From Akanthomyces muscarius (lineage: Eukaryota > Ascomycota > Sordariomycetes > Hypocreales > Cordycipitaceae): a stretch of 64,000 nucleotides of DNA. Location of the stretch: assembly GCF_028009165.1 (NCBI RefSeq), contig NW_026611618.1, positions 682,001 to 746,000 of the forward strand, given 5' to 3'. The notes beneath the pieces were generated by a model. That model saw only the letters and a list, made by a program, of their open reading frames with translations. It did not search any database and had not been told where the DNA came from. Positions 31,398-44,355 of this stretch are shown here, piece by piece (position 1 is the stretch's first letter; each line of letters begins with the position of its first letter). A program made the translations under genes and the position numbers.

Positions 31398-34331
31398 CTA
31401 GGGCGCAGGGCCGTTATTCGTGTCTTCAGGAAACAGGTTGCTCGAGTGCCAGTTCCACAGGGGAGCGAGGCCGCCGATTTCTGCTTCTGTCAGATTGGAG
31501 AGATTGAGATCGGGCACAATGTGCTCCTGCTGCTGGCCGATGAACAGCTCGCGTGGCTGGGGCACAACATTGACAGGCACATTGTGGCCCATGATGGAAT
31601 ACGAGATGGTGGGAGCCATGGGCATGGCCGGGCCGTCCCAGAGATTGGCAATGGCAGGCACGTTGTCGGTGGCATTCATATTAAAGATGCCGGTGCCGAG
31701 CGGCGGTGGCCGCGGGTAGCCGGCTGGTTGCATGGGAGGGCTCGATCGAGAGCCAGCCTGATTCATGGGCTCGCCTGGTTCGACAGACGTTCGCATATCC
31801 GGCTGCATTGGTTGGAAGAACCTGGTGTTAGCCATGTTCATGGACATGTGCACTGCTTGCTGCTGTGGTAAGCCTTGGATGTTGTGGGTCCCTGTCACCT
31901 GTGGTATTTGTTGGTGAGCGATTTGCGAGGCGTCCATCTGAGGCATATGTTGAACCATAGTATGCGCTGCAGCAGAGGCACTAAGCTGTGCAGGCATAGG
32001 GGTGGCAATAGCTTGTGCATTGCTATACCCACCGAATGTTGTTGGAGGGTTGCTATATGCGTCCAACCGCGTTGAATGGTTGTTATAGCCATTTGATGTT
32101 GCTGGAGGGTTGCTATAATCATTCAAACTTGCCCCAGTGGGGGGAGCATAGCCCGTTGCAGCTCTCTGGGGCGCGTTCATGTGTTGGCGCAAGGGAGAAG
32201 GTGCTTGGTTTGACTTGGATGTCGCGCTGGGCGGGCTTGCAGAGGCCGTGGTCGTCGAAGGCGTATTTTGCGAAGGTGGTACTGGGGCCAGCTTTGCACG
32301 CTTCCGACCACTGTCGCCAGATTCTTTGGACATGCTGGGCTTCTTGAGCTTCTTGGTGAGGCGGTAAAGAATGTCATGAGACATTTTAGCCGTCTCAGAT
32401 ATGTTAATCAAGGCCTTGAGCATAGCAGTGGACTCTGCAATGGCATGCAAAACGTCTTCCTTGTTCTCGATGGTGTTGGCATGATCCTTTACCAGCGCGG
32501 TGCACAGAATGGCGGCAGTGTCAAAGATGGAAAATATTATAAAGTGCAACCGCCCATCTCTGCCATTGATCTTATCAACCCACTTGCGCTGGGTCTTGAT
32601 TAGAACCAAGGACCAGAACAGGCCGTCTGCACGGCACTTGAGCTCGTCAGCCGGGGAGTCTTTCGTGTGAGACTTGACCATGTAATGGCGAGTGGGGTTC
32701 AGGATGAGCAAGCAAGCCATGGTGTAGAGGTAGAATCTATGAGGAAAGATCCACGGATGGACGGAGTCTCTGGACATATCGGGTTCGTAAAAGTCGTAAA
32801 TTTTGGGGAAACGACGGACCCAGGCCTCGATAATTCCCTTGTATTCTTGAACCTCCTGTGTCGAGATGATATTTTTAGGAGCACCAAAACGCGAGGAAAG
32901 CTCGCGAGTCAGCTGGGACTGCATCTTCATATGCTCCATAGGCGAGGGGTCGTAGCCCTCGAGAGTAAGATCTGGGAGTTCTGCGGTACAACCACCACGA
33001 TCGATGAGCTTGGGGCGCGACAAACCAGAAGATATTTGCCTATTCCATATTAGATTTTGCTAGTTCGGAGGAAAGGGTTAGTACTTACCAGTCCCAGGTG
33101 TCGAGGATACACCAAAGACGCCTACGCATCTCGCGGTCAAAGTCGGATACAGCTTCCGGCTTAGGCTCAATATGCAACTCGAGCTCCTTGGCTTCAAGAA
33201 TAGCTTGGTTGAGAACGTGCCAAGCTTCGACAAAGCGAGCCTCGGCCTTGTACCAGTAGCAGGAATGAATCAAGCGCTGAACATTCATCATGTGATAGTG
33301 GCCGACTGGGATGACGCCGGACAGCTCTCGGACTGCGGCATGCATCTTGTCCGAGACGGGCTGAATGGGTTCTCCATACTCGGCGATTACGGTCGCTTCC
33401 AAGTCGTCCGCGACATGCTGAACGGTACAAGAGCAGATCATGGCGAGGAGACAAGTGTACTGCAGGGAAACAGGTTTGTTGTGGGCACGACGCTCCCACC
33501 AGATGTGATAGTCCTGTAGGAAAACGGGAGGATATATGATGTAGTAGTGAAAGTTGATATCATTGATGAAAAGCTGGACAAAGTCGTCTGAGGGGTGTTA
33601 GAGCAGTGTAGGAAGGTGGTTGGGACAGGTGGGTTATTGAACATACCCATTAAACGTCGCTGGGGAAGCAGCTCGAAGAGGCGATCAAACTGTGTCGAAG
33701 ATCCAAGCTGGACCATGTCCTGCTTCTGCTCCGGAGGGGCATCTTCCTATTGGCAGAATGAGAGAAGGGTCATGGGAGGCAGATAGTTGTTGGTAGTGGC
33801 TTACTCTGGGTGCGCTGTCGATGCCGAGATTTACAAATGCTCGCTCGGCAAGGACCTCGAGGACTTGGCCGTCGCTGGCATTGAGGCTGTTACGATTGGA
33901 TGGCTGGTCTGGAAAGATGTCTGCCTTTTCCGAAGAAATGCCATTGGCAGAGTCCGCGGGGGCAGTGGTCTCATTGTAGCGACAGCCATCAGGGACCTTG
34001 CGACGACGGCAGCTGTCACATGGCCATTCACGATTGCACTGAGAAAATGTGTTAGCATGCGTGATTTTGACTTGTGATGCTCGGCCAGACAGCCACAGTC
34101 ACGGCCAATTTAATGAAAAGACATTGATGCTCCGTGGTAGAGAGGCGCTGAGATGGAGATGAAGATGGAGATGCAGGCTAAGGCATCGGTAACGGGCGCT
34201 CTGAGCCGGGGTGCGGGAGAGGCGACAGGGCTCGGAACGCGATCGGAACTTACCTTTTGCTTCCTGCGCTGGCACTCCACGCAGGCAGATCGATAATAAC
34301 CCGTCTCGCAATGGATAATATTGGAACTCAT
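31398..34331 (-). CDS. Zn2Cys6 transcription factor, 850 residues
   Basis: There are five exons on the minus strand: 34331-34254, 34038-33805, 33746-33647, 33587-33089 and 33039-31398. All phases agree. The binuclear cluster is C17-x2-C20-x6-C27-x5-C33-x2-C36-x8-C45. A 215-bp intron falls exactly between K26 and C27, an intron position common in this family. The fungal-specific regulatory domain follows (FDRLFELLPQRRLMDDFVQL, YTCLLAMICSCTVQHVADDL, MRRRLWCILDTWDW). The last about 300 residues are low-complexity, rich in Asn, Gln, Met and Pro, probably an activation region. A long 5' upstream region (2.4 kb) suggests complex control. Targets cannot be deduced; the adjacent Git1-like gene is a candidate by position only. 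Confidence 0.88.
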
Positions 34332-36785
34332 GATGGCCTTGCGTGATGGTTCCTGAAGATGGCCAGGGCAGTCCGAGATATTTCGGAGAGGGGAAGGAGA
34401 TTTGGGGAGGGAGGGGAGCAGCAACCAAGCAGGCAGGCAAGCGAGCAGTGCCGTGCCGATTTAATTTAATGAACAAGCCAAGCCCAGTCTGATGCAGTGG
34501 ATGGATGGTGGGGTGGGTGGCAGCGAAAGAAGGAATATGCAGATGGACGGGACTGGCGGAGGCTTGGGAAGTTGGGATAGACGAGTGGATTTGGAGCTGA
34601 ACTTAGTCGTGTAACGATGATCGGCCGAATAGCCAATGGGGCTGCAGTCATCAAGCCATGGTGTGCGAAAAGGGAAGAGCGTGCAGGAGCTGGCCAAGGG
34701 TGATGGCCGAATTCGTGTGCGTGCATTGATATCATGAGCGATCGATGGAGCGGGTTGTGGTGGTTGAGTCTACTGCCGACTGGTGACGTGAGGGGGAGCT
34801 GTTGCAGCGGGCAGTGGACGGACGGGAGAGATGGAGGGGCTAGAGTGACGAGAAGAGGGGACGCAGCCGGATTTGGGGTCGTTTACTAGGTGACTAGGTA
34901 GACTAATTGAGTAACTAACGTTAGCTGCAGCCAGGCTGTTTGTTGTGTGGGCGGTTAGTGGGTGAGCAAGGTACAGCTGGCAAGCAATTTGTCGCAGCTA
35001 GCAGACAGCAAACAGGCAAGCAAACAAGCAAACAGTGCGTATACTGTGCAAACGGACAGTAGAAAACCTACCTACCTACCTACTCGCAAAGGGGCCGAAT
35101 CACCAGAAGAGAGACAGGACTGGCATGGACCGAATGATTCTATGCGGATGCTCGCTGCAAACTGGCCACTGCCTTGGGATGCGGCGGGGAGCCAAACCCG
35201 GTGCAAGGGAACGCTAAAGGCGCTAGTTAATTGATTATTATTAGCTACCTATACTGGCAATAGTAAGAGTAATCATACCGAAATCCCTGTAGAGCTGAGC
35301 TGCAGCCGGTCGAGTCGGCCAAGCCCAGCGCCAAAGAAAACGGCCGCCACCTTCCATGGCTGCTTCTGTGGGCTCCAGGCCCCGGGTAGCTGGTACAGTG
35401 GTGTACAGCGCAACAACTAGCGTCCGCCGCACATGCCCGTGTACCTCGCTACATGCAGGCCTCCCACCATGTGCCCATGACAATCATGGGAATTTGAATT
35501 TCGCATGTCTGCTGACAGGGACAGGCATCCGGACATGGGAGTACCCGTGCTGAAACATTTTCCATCACACCGTTTCGATGCATCGTTATATCCACCTGCT
35601 GCCCGAAGTCCCTCCCGCTGCCGTCCTTGCAGCATGTAGCATGTTCCACCCACTTTGCTTTCTCTCGCTTTCTCTCTCTTCCCCCCTCACCAAGCACGCA
35701 CTCAAGCACTGCATGACATTCCGAGTCTGCACCTACCAGCCAGGCGGTGCAACAAGACACATGTCTGCAACGTCTTGGCAACTCAATCCCGCCCGTGAGT
35801 CGTGCATTTTTTTTGACTGGCGAGTGTACTGGTATGGTACTGCTACATTAGAGCACATACATCAGACATCCACCCTCCTGCGAGATATACCAGGTAGCAC
35901 ACCGCATCCAGCCACAGTGACGTTGAGTGACAGCCACGGACAGCTTGGCCCTTGCCCCAACGGATCCCACCATTTCAAACGCACACACTGCGGATCACCG
36001 CATCTGTCGAACCCGGTGACAGGGGCCATTCATCATAAATGACAGGTGATGTATACTTTTTGCTGCACGACTTGATCATGGCAACTCAACGGCTTTCTCT
36101 GGATCGCCCCGCACCGTTGAGCAAGTTGGCAGTTGCGTCGGCACGCGATCAATGGTAAGCGGGCAAGGGTGAGAAGAAAAAAAGTAAATCGCCAGAATGT
36201 TGCAATTGATTGAACTGGCCGAGGCTTGAACAAGTAGTTCCAGATCGTTTGGTAATAAGTGCAGCCGACCTTGACTGGTACAAAAGGTCCAACAGACACC
36301 ACCTCTTTTACTATGGAGCTGGACGCCGGAGAAGAGGATGGCTGGACACTTGCAGCGCCGCAAACTAACATGCGTATTCGCTCTTCTCGCCAAAAAGTGA
36401 TTTCCATTGTATTTCCTATCAGCCAACGCTATCTGCATAGCTTTTTATTCCCTCGTCAAGTTAAGTTTACTGCTTCGCTGCTTTGCTGCTCTCAGAGTCA
36501 TGACGGCCCCTGTCCCCGTGCCCGGAGCAGCTGCCACCGCTATAACCGTTGTGGCCCATGTAGCCCGTAGCATAAGCCGTAGATCGTCACCAGAGTTCAC
36601 GTAACAGTAATCGTCATCGCGGGCAAAGGACAAAAAAAAAGCCGATCATCTCTACCGCCAAACACCCATATCCATTCCACCACTGGAATTATCAGCATCA
36701 AATAGAAACAGTCGCTCCTCGCATGGTAAACTACCATTGACATCGTAGTCGTCCTGCATCTACAGGTCTCAGACTCTGGGCACTG
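34332..36785. other. Long divergent intergenic region, 2.45 kb
   Basis: This lies between the Zn2Cys6 regulator (-) and the CorA-family gene (+). It has no credible gene. It contains simple repeats: GATGGA/GATGAA units (about 34150-34175), AAGCAAACA units (about 35010-35033) and CTAC units (about 35069-35085). CT-rich tracts lie near 35660-35690. Confidence 0.55.
35069..35085. repeat. CTAC tetranucleotide microsatellite
   Basis: About four tandem CTAC units sit in the shared upstream region of the regulator and the CorA gene. Confidence 0.6.
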
Positions 36786-38769
36786 ATGCCGTCGCGCGAC
36801 CAGCGACCGCGCAGCGCAACCACCACGGCCGCACCCACCGACGACAACTCCCGTCCTACGAATATTGCCGCCCCGGGACCCCCTCGCACCAGTCTCGGCT
36901 CGCGTCCTGCTGGCCATCATGTGAGCTACGATCTCACCGGCGAGGCTGCCGCCGCCGCATCGCGACTCTCGCCGCCTGCCGTCCCCGTCCACTCTCGCTC
37001 CGATACCGATGTTCCGCCCCTGTCGCGCGATGCTCAGCAGCAGCAGCAGCAGCGCCCACCATACTCGCCCAGCGGCGCGAGCCCCACAAGCGCTGCATTT
37101 GGCGCGTCCGGGTTGAGACGCCGCAGCAGTAAGGCGCCGACGTTTCGCACCTTTGACGGCGGCGAGGATGAGTTTGAGGTGCCTTTTGCCGGCGCTGGCG
37201 TCGGCTGGCATCCCGGCGCGGAACCTGGCTATGACCCCAAGCTGCCGGACGGTGGACACGCCTCGGTGCCGCAGCTGAGCGCGCCGTGCGAGATTACAGT
37301 CGTCGACTTCTCGTTGGATCGCATGGAGCAGTGGCATTTTGGCAACGATGGCTTCATCGAATTTCTGCAGGAGCCAAAGGAGGACTGGGCCAAGTGTCGC
37401 TGGATCAACATCAATGGTCTCAGTTGGGATGTGATTCAAGCCGTCGGCTCTACAAAGGGCCTGCACAAGCTCGCCATTGAAGACATAATGAATCTGCGTA
37501 ACCGAACCAAGGTCGATTGGTCCGTCTTGTCTACTTCTCTACCTCAGTTCCTCTTGTTCTAACAGCTCTAGGTACCCCCACCATGCATTCATCATCATGA
37601 CGCTGCAGAAGCTCGTCCACGTTGTTGATTCCGACGCCGACAGCATCAGCTCCGCCAGCAGCTCCTCGTCCCGCAAGACCATGGCCACCGTCCGCCAATT
37701 CTTCAGTGGCAGCCTTGACCCCAAGCACCACCCTGGTGCCGATCTCGAAAAGACGGACGTCACGCCGCCCTTTCTCGACCTGTCCGAGACGAGCATGCCG
37801 CGCACCTTGCAGCGGTACCAGGCCAGCGGCAACGAGGCCCGCACGCTGTTCATGGAGGCGCACTCGTCGCTGGCGCCCTACAACATGGCCATCTCGGCCG
37901 AGCAGGTGTCCATCTTCCTGACCGCCGACAACACCGTCATCTCCTTCTTCGAGGCCTCGGCCGGCGACGTCGAGCGGCCGATTGTCAAGCGCCTCAGCAC
38001 GCCCGGCACCAGCCTGCGCGAGTCGTGCGACGCATCCATGCTCGTGCAGAGCATCATGGACGCCATCATCGACCTGGCCATTCCGCTGACGGCGGCGTAC
38101 ACGGATATCCTCGGCGACCTGGAGCTCGACGTCATCTCCGCGCCGAGCATCAAGCAGAGCAAGCGCCTGTATATATGCATCAGCGAGATCAACAAGATGC
38201 TGCGCTTCCTGCTGCCCATCGACAACCTGGTCAATGTGCTCCGCGACCATCGCACGTTCCTGACGCAGGAGCAGGCTATCCGCGAGCTCACGAACCCTTC
38301 GAGCGGCGTCTTGGTGACGCCCATGACGCACACCTACCTGGGGGACGTGCTGGATCACTGTATCATCATTACCGAGTCGCTACAGCAGCTGAAACAGTCG
38401 TCAGAGAATCTCATCAACCTCATCTTCAACACCATTACCGCGAACCAAAATGAGTCGATGAAGCAGCTCACCACCGTCACCATCATCTTCCTGCCACTGA
38501 CGTTCATCACTGGCTTCTTTGGTCAGAATTTTGAGGACTTTCCCGAAATCAAGAAGGGGATTTGGTACTTGTAAGTTGTCAATCATAGACGTGGTGAAAT
38601 TATGTCTAATGAAGTGTTCTGCAGCTGGGCATGCGCCGTGCCGACCGTAATCGCTACGATTCTCATTCTCATGCGTGAAATGATCTATAACTGGGGAGCC
38701 AGTGTGGTGCAGCGAAAGAAAATTATGTCGATTCGGAAGAAACGGCGGCGGCGGCCTGTCTCGAGATGA
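36786..38769 (+). CDS. CorA/Alr-type Mg2+ transporter, plasma or vacuolar membrane
   Basis: There are three exons: 36786-37519, 37572-38570 and 38625-38769. The product is 625 residues. The N-terminal 140 residues are disordered and Ser/Pro/Gln-rich. The CorA cytosolic domain follows: CRWININGLSWDVIQAVGS, LHKLAIEDIMNLRNRTKVDWYPHH, ISAEQVSIFLTADNTVISFF, and the long helix ending SENLINLIFNTITANQNESMKQLT. The pore helix ends in G562-Q-N564-F (YFGQNF-type), where bacterial CorA and yeast Alr1 have GMN. Two membrane helices close the protein, followed by an RKKRRRRP tail. It is expected to carry Mg2+ or another divalent cation; the altered selectivity motif makes the ion uncertain. Confidence 0.9.
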
Positions 38770-39436
38770 TTTTTCTGTTTTTGTATGAATACTCGGTACA
38801 TATTTCTTTGTCTGCGTCGTTGGTCTCAGGCCTCTAGTCGTCTCGTGTAGCCGGCAGAGTGGCATAGTGGGTGTGAGGCTGTAAGCGTAAGTGTGTATAT
38901 TGTTTCTTTTCCAGAGAAATGTAATCAATTCTAGAATTTCAAAGTCAAGAGGTTACTCCGATGTGAATTTCTTCTTAAACTGTGCTATTCCGTCAGAATT
39001 GGCCACTATTCATCCCGTGTCTGTCGCTACCCGGCACTAAGACTGCTGCCTAGTGAAACTACCAACACAGATGATGATTTTACTTTTCCTTCCACTCCTA
39101 ATTGTTTGTATTTATTAGTATTTTGTTTGTTCTCTATTGTCCTTTTTCTTCTTTTTTCTGATTTTTCTTTCTTCTTCTTCTGCCTGCTCTTCTTCTCTGC
39201 TCATTTTCTACTACATACTTCCTTTCAACCATAATTCATAGCCACCGGCGTCTGTTCCAGCTAGTTAACTCGCCCTCGTGCGACCCACCGTGGCACTTCT
39301 GCCTGGCGCAACGGACGTCCCACAGCCAACGATGTTCTTTATTTAATGACAGTCATTTCTCGTCGAAGCCGTGCGGCGGATAACAGTGTTTCTCATCAAT
39401 GGAGCTTGTTTCATATCGAAATACTATCCCGCAGTC
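38770..39436. other. Intergenic region, 667 bp
   Basis: This holds the 3' region of the CorA gene and the promoter of LIG4. T/C-rich tracts lie at 39085-39215. There is no gene. Confidence 0.5.
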
Positions 39437-42400
39437 ATGAGCCAATTGCGCACCAAGACGCCAGATGGTGATGCTGAGCGCGAGGAGGAAATTCAATACG
39501 GTTCTGAAGAGGCCCGACGTGAGCTAGACGAAAAGTACACTCACTGATCAGCCCGCTCATCAACAAACCATTCTAACCTCATATCCAGATACCCAAACAG
39601 ACCACATAACTTCGCCAAGACGCTGCTCTTCTCGGATCTTTACCGAGACCTCTTCAATCCGCTCAATGAGAACAAACGGCAGCCCACCGGCGGCGTTGCC
39701 CGCAAGAAGGGCCCCCGCAGTCAAACGCAGCTCTCGCCGCAAGAGCAGCGTCGGCACATCATCGACCGCTTCATCGGGCGCTGGCGCAAGGAGGTCGGCC
39801 CAGACTTCTACCCTGCGCTTCGCCTCATCCTGCCCGACAAGGACCGCGACCGCGGCGTCTACGGCTTGAAGGAGAATGCCATAGGAAAGCTTCTCGTCAA
39901 GCTGATGAAGATCGACAAAAACTCGGAAGACGGGTACAATCTGCTGCACTGGAAGCTCCCGGGACAGACTACAGCGTCGCGGCTTGCGGGTGACTTTGCG
40001 GGGCGCTGCTTCGAGGCCATCTCCAAACGCCCGATGCGCACCGAGCCCGGCGACATGACGATTGCCGAGGTGAATGAGCAGCTGGACAAGCTGGCTGCTT
40101 CCGGGGGAGAGAATGAGAACCTGCGCGTGTTGGAGACGTTTTACAATCGTATGAATGCGGAAGAGATGCTGTGGCTGATTCGCATCATCCTGCGCCAGAT
40201 GAAGGTAGGCGCGACGGAAAAGACGCTGCTGTACCTGTGGCATCCAGACGGCGAGACCCTGTTTAGCGTATCATCGAGCTTGCGCCGGGTGTGCTGGGAG
40301 CTGTACGATCCTGCGATGCGGCTCGAGCAGGAAGGCGCGGGCATCACGCTGATGCAGTGCTTCCAGCCGCAGCTGGCGCAGTTTCAAACGCCGGCCTCGT
40401 TCCAGAAGATGATAGACCTGCTGCGGCCGACGGCGGACGACCCCGAGTTCTGGATCGAGGAAAAGCTCGACGGCGAGCGCATGCAGATGCATATGATGGA
40501 GGACCCGAGCACCCCGGGCGGCAAGCGCTTTTGCTTCTGGTCGCGCAAGGCAAAGGACTACACGTATCTCTACGGTCATGGCTTCCAAGACGACAACTCC
40601 AGCCTGACGCGCCATCTGAAAAAGGCTTTCGCGTCGGGCGTGCGCAACATTATACTCGATGGCGAGATGATTACCTGGGACATGGGTGTCGACAAGATGG
40701 TGCCCTTCGGCACGCTCAAGACGGCCGCGCTCGCCGAGCAGCAGAACCGCTCGGGCTCGGACTCGTCGGGGCATCGCCCTTTGTTTCGCGTTTTTGACAT
40801 TCTGTACCTCAACGACAAGCAGCTGACGCAGTACACGCTGCGTGACCGCCACAATGCGCTGGAAAAGGCCGTCAAGCCTGTGCATCGCCGTCTCGAGATC
40901 CACGGCTACACGAGCGCCACGTCGTCCGACGCCATCGAACCGCTGCTACGTGACGTCGTCGCCAACGCCTCCGAGGGCCTGGTGCTCAAGAACCCGCGCT
41001 CCATGTACCGCCTCAACAGCCGCAACGACGACTGGCTCAAGGTCAAGCCCGAGTACATGTCCGAGTTTGGCGAGTCGCTGGACTGCCTCGTCATCGGTGG
41101 CTACTACGGCTCGGGCAAGCGCGGCGGCATACTGTCGAGCTACCTGTGCGGACTGCGCGTGTCGCCCAACTACGTCCAGGCCGGCGCCAATCCGGAAAAG
41201 TGCTTCAGCTTCTTCAAGGTCGGCGGCGGCTTCCGCGTCGAGGACTATGCCGAGATTCGGCACCGCACCGAGGGGAAGTGGATTGACTGGGATATCAAGA
41301 ATCCGCCGTCAGAGTACATTGAGCTTGGCGGTGGCGAGGCCAAGCAGCTCGAGCGTCCGGATGTGTGGATCCGGCCCAAAGACTCGATCGTTGTGTCTGT
41401 CAAGGCAGCGAGCGTAGGTCCGTCCGATTCGTTTGCCCGGGGCTACACGCTGCGCTTCCCGCGCTTTCGACGGCTGCGGCTGGATCGCGCGTGGGATAGC
41501 GCCCTGTCGGTGGAAGAGTTCCAGAGCTTGAAGCAGCATGTGGATGAGGAGTCCAAGGAGAAGGCCATGACGATGGAGGACCGAAAGCGGCGCAACCCGA
41601 AACGCCTAAAGAGGGAGCTCGTCATTGTGGGCGATGACAAGGCTCCCCTGCCGCACAAAACTGCAAAGGCGACAAAGCTCTTTGAAGGGATCGAGTTTTG
41701 CGTGCTTTCCGAGTCGCTAAAGCCCTTCAAACATACCAAGGCGCAGCTCGAAATCATCATCCAGGAAAATGGCGGCACTGTTTCCCAACGTGCCGCACCA
41801 GGCACAACCATGGTCATCATCGCCGACAAAAAGGTCGTCAAGGTCGCCAGTCTCATCAAGCAAGGCGAAGTGGACATTATCCGTCCACGATGGATCCAGG
41901 ACTGCCTCACGCAGCTGCAGGCCGACACGGACGCCGGCGCCGACGCCTTTCTGCTGCCGTACGAAGAGGCGCACCTGTTCCACGCCACGGACGCGCTGCG
42001 GCACGTGGCGGCGCAGAACACGGACCAGTACGGCGACAGCTACGCGCGGGACCTGCCGCTGGAGGAGCTGCGCGCGTTGATGCGCGACATGCCCAAGATT
42101 GAGAGTGGAGGTGGAGTGCCGTTTGACAAAGCCCGGTTCTTGGAGGAGCTGGAGGAGAGAGGAAGGGATATATCGGCGCAGCTGCGGAGTATGGTGTTTC
42201 AGCGGTGCGTGGTGTATATCCACCGTGGAGGGGATGGTGCGGGTGAAGAGGCGGAGGCGGACAGGCTCGCGAGATATGTACGATATGGAGGTGGAGCGTG
42301 TGTAGATGGGCTGGAGAGCGAGGGTCTTACGCATGTTGTGCTGACCGGGGAGAGCAAAGAGGTTGCGGACAGTTTGCGGCGGGAGTTGAGCACGAGAGCG

Positions 42401-42487
42401 AAGCTGCCGCGTCTAGTGGGTGGCAGCTGGATCGAGGCATGCTGGAAGGAAAAGTCGCTCGTCGACGAGGAACAATACAGCGTCTAA
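39437..42487 (+). CDS. LIG4: DNA ligase IV (NHEJ)
   Basis: There are two exons, 39437-39534 and 39589-42487, and the product is 998 residues. The 54-nt intron joins LDEK to YPNRPHNFAKTLLFSDLY, giving the usual Lig4 N-terminus. The adenylation site is EEK325LDGERMQMHM (the ATP-dependent ligase KxDG motif, Lys325 forming ligase-AMP). Other nucleotidyl-transferase motifs are ILDGEMITWD, FRVFDILYLN, EGLVLKNPRSMY and DDWLKVKPEYM. Two C-terminal BRCT regions are visible: EFCVLSES...GGTVSQRAAPGTTMVI (about 690-790) and the final LVGGSWIEACWKE. The Xrcc4/Lif1-binding linker lies between them. It seals double-strand breaks in non-homologous end joining. The length matches the family. Its 3' end lies 59 bp from that of UPRT. 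Confidence 0.95.
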
Positions 42488-42546
42488 GCACATATCTTCC
42501 AACGTTGGTATATATTAATAATGCTACATCTTCAACCCATGCCTCT

Positions 42547-43368
42547 TCATTTCCCAATCGTCAGGAACAGTCTATCGCCAACATCACCTAAGCCCGGCTT
42601 CACCATGCCCTCGTGCGTGAGCTCCTTGTCGACGCCGGCGACCCACAGCTCGGTGCCCTCGGGCCACTCCCGCGCGGCCTGGGCGACGCCCTCGGCGGCG
42701 CCCAGGACGCTGAGCACGAGGACGCGCTTGGCGCCCCATTCGCGGAGGGTCTGGATGGCGGCGGCGCAGGTGCCGCCCGTGGCGATGATGGGGTCGACGA
42801 GGATGGCAAGCGACGAGGCGACGGAGCCGGTGCTGTCGGCGGGGATGTGGTGCGGCAGGTTGTTGTAGTACTCGACGGGGTCTAGCGTCGAGGGCTCGCG
42901 GTACATGCCGAGGTGATGCACGGGGACGGGCCGCGGGAGCATGGTCTGGACGGCTGCAGGGGGAGGGGGGTAAAGTTAGGCTAGGCCAGGTACGAGAGGA
43001 GGAGGGGACGGACCGTCAACCATGGCGAGACCGGAGCGGAGGATGGGGACGATGCACATGGTGCTAGGGGAGACTTCTGTCGTTTCGTACTCGGCGCCAA
43101 TGGGGGTATGGTCCTGGTTGTTTTGCTGATTAGCTGGGAGGGGAACGGCGGAAACTAGACGAGGGTCAGGTTGCGTGCGTACCTTGGGCCCGGAAATGGC
43201 GGTTAGCGACTGGGAGAGCGCCTCGCAGGCGACAATGAGGGAAATCTCATGGACGAGGGCGTTTGTGTCGCGCGAGCTGGCGGACTTGGAGCGCAGCTGG
43301 CTGAGTTTGGCCTGCAGACTGGGATGCGTCGAGAGGTGGACATTGGGCGGGAGCTCCAGGGAGGTCAT
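42547..43368 (-). CDS. FUR1: Uracil phosphoribosyltransferase
   Basis: There are three exons on the minus strand: 43368-43183, 43113-43014 and 42953-42547. Phases close and the product is 230 residues. Conserved blocks are LPPNVHLSTHPSLQAKLSQL at the N-terminus, CIVPILRSGLAMVDAVQTML (uracil/PRPP fold, spanning intron 2), PVHHLGMYREPSTLDPVEYY (flexible hood) and DPIIATGGTCAAAIQTL, the PRPP-binding loop. The enzyme converts uracil and PRPP to UMP in pyrimidine salvage, and its activity also determines 5-fluorouracil sensitivity. ATG 43368 is the first in-frame ATG. Confidence 0.95.
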
Positions 43369-44355
43369 GATGCCGGTTGGATGCACTGCTTGTGTTTTAT
43401 TTTTGTAAAAGTAAATTTCTATATGAGGAAACAGGACGCTGCTGCTCGTGAAGGGAGGCGGTAAAAGACGAGGAGAATTTTGTGAAGAGGGCAGAAGAAG
43501 AAGGAGCTGCAGATGTCAAAGGAAGAGAAGAGGGGAAATGGAAAGGCAAGAGATAAGGTCAGGTCTGACGGTTGGGGTAGCTTGGCTTGTCAGCTGTTTG
43601 CTGTACGGACCTGAAGGTGGGGTTGATTGATGCGGAGGCGGGGCGGAGGGGCCGCTTTGGGCCGGCGATCGGTGTGGTCGAATCGGGCTGGCGTCGGACG
43701 ATGCCGATTTGTCCAAGGACTGGGATATGGCTGGGTAAATGTATCGTGGCGGGTACAAGCTGGATTCGACCGAGGTACAGTTAGTTAGGAATATGAAGAA
43801 AAAAAACTGTTATCTGAAAAGGCTGCACCGCGGACGTACTCATATACTGGCATCAGCATTTTAAGCCGGTCAATAAATAGGGTGAAAAGGTCGGGCACAT
43901 CTCTCGGCTTTTTTATCTCTACGCCTGCAAACTAATTTGTTTCTTATTTTTATTCTGGCAAGTTGCACCGAAATCCCTCAAAACTATTACATCAGTTTAG
44001 GAAAGCCGGTAGAAGGATCCACGCCCGTTGATTGGCTGAATGGAAACAAGGCCGGGCAGAGTCATCAGTGACTCAGCCATTCTGCATCGACGAACATTGG
44101 CCTTGCAAATGAGTCATATAACTAAGTCATTCTTGCAGACATCCAGGACAATACGTCGCCTTCTTGGCGTACCAACGTGTCGAAGGATGAGTTGCCGGCA
44201 GTTGCACGAGAAATCAATTATCATAGTGTAGGTTGAATTATGTACTGCACAAAAAACCGTAAAAAGTATAAGAAGTTGCGAGCATGGACGAATTGTAGCC
44301 GTTCAACCATAGCCCATCTGCTCTTGCGGCCCTTCAATCTACTCGCTCTGGCATC
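43369..44355. other. Divergent promoter region, 987 bp
   Basis: This lies between UPRT (-) and the M3 peptidase (+). GA-rich tracts lie near 43440-43560 and TGACTCA (AP-1/Gcn4-type) near 44069-44075. There is no gene. Confidence 0.5.
44069..44075. promoter_or_regulatory. TGACTCA motif (Gcn4/Cpc1-type site)
   Basis: This is a perfect match to the bZIP general amino-acid control consensus, 281 bp before the M3 peptidase ATG. It is single and short, so only suggestive. Confidence 0.35.

Noticed and set aside
39516..39521. GTGAGC as donor of the LIG4 intron
   Set aside because: It puts the next exon out of frame. GTACAC at 39535 restores the conserved KYPNRPHNF start.
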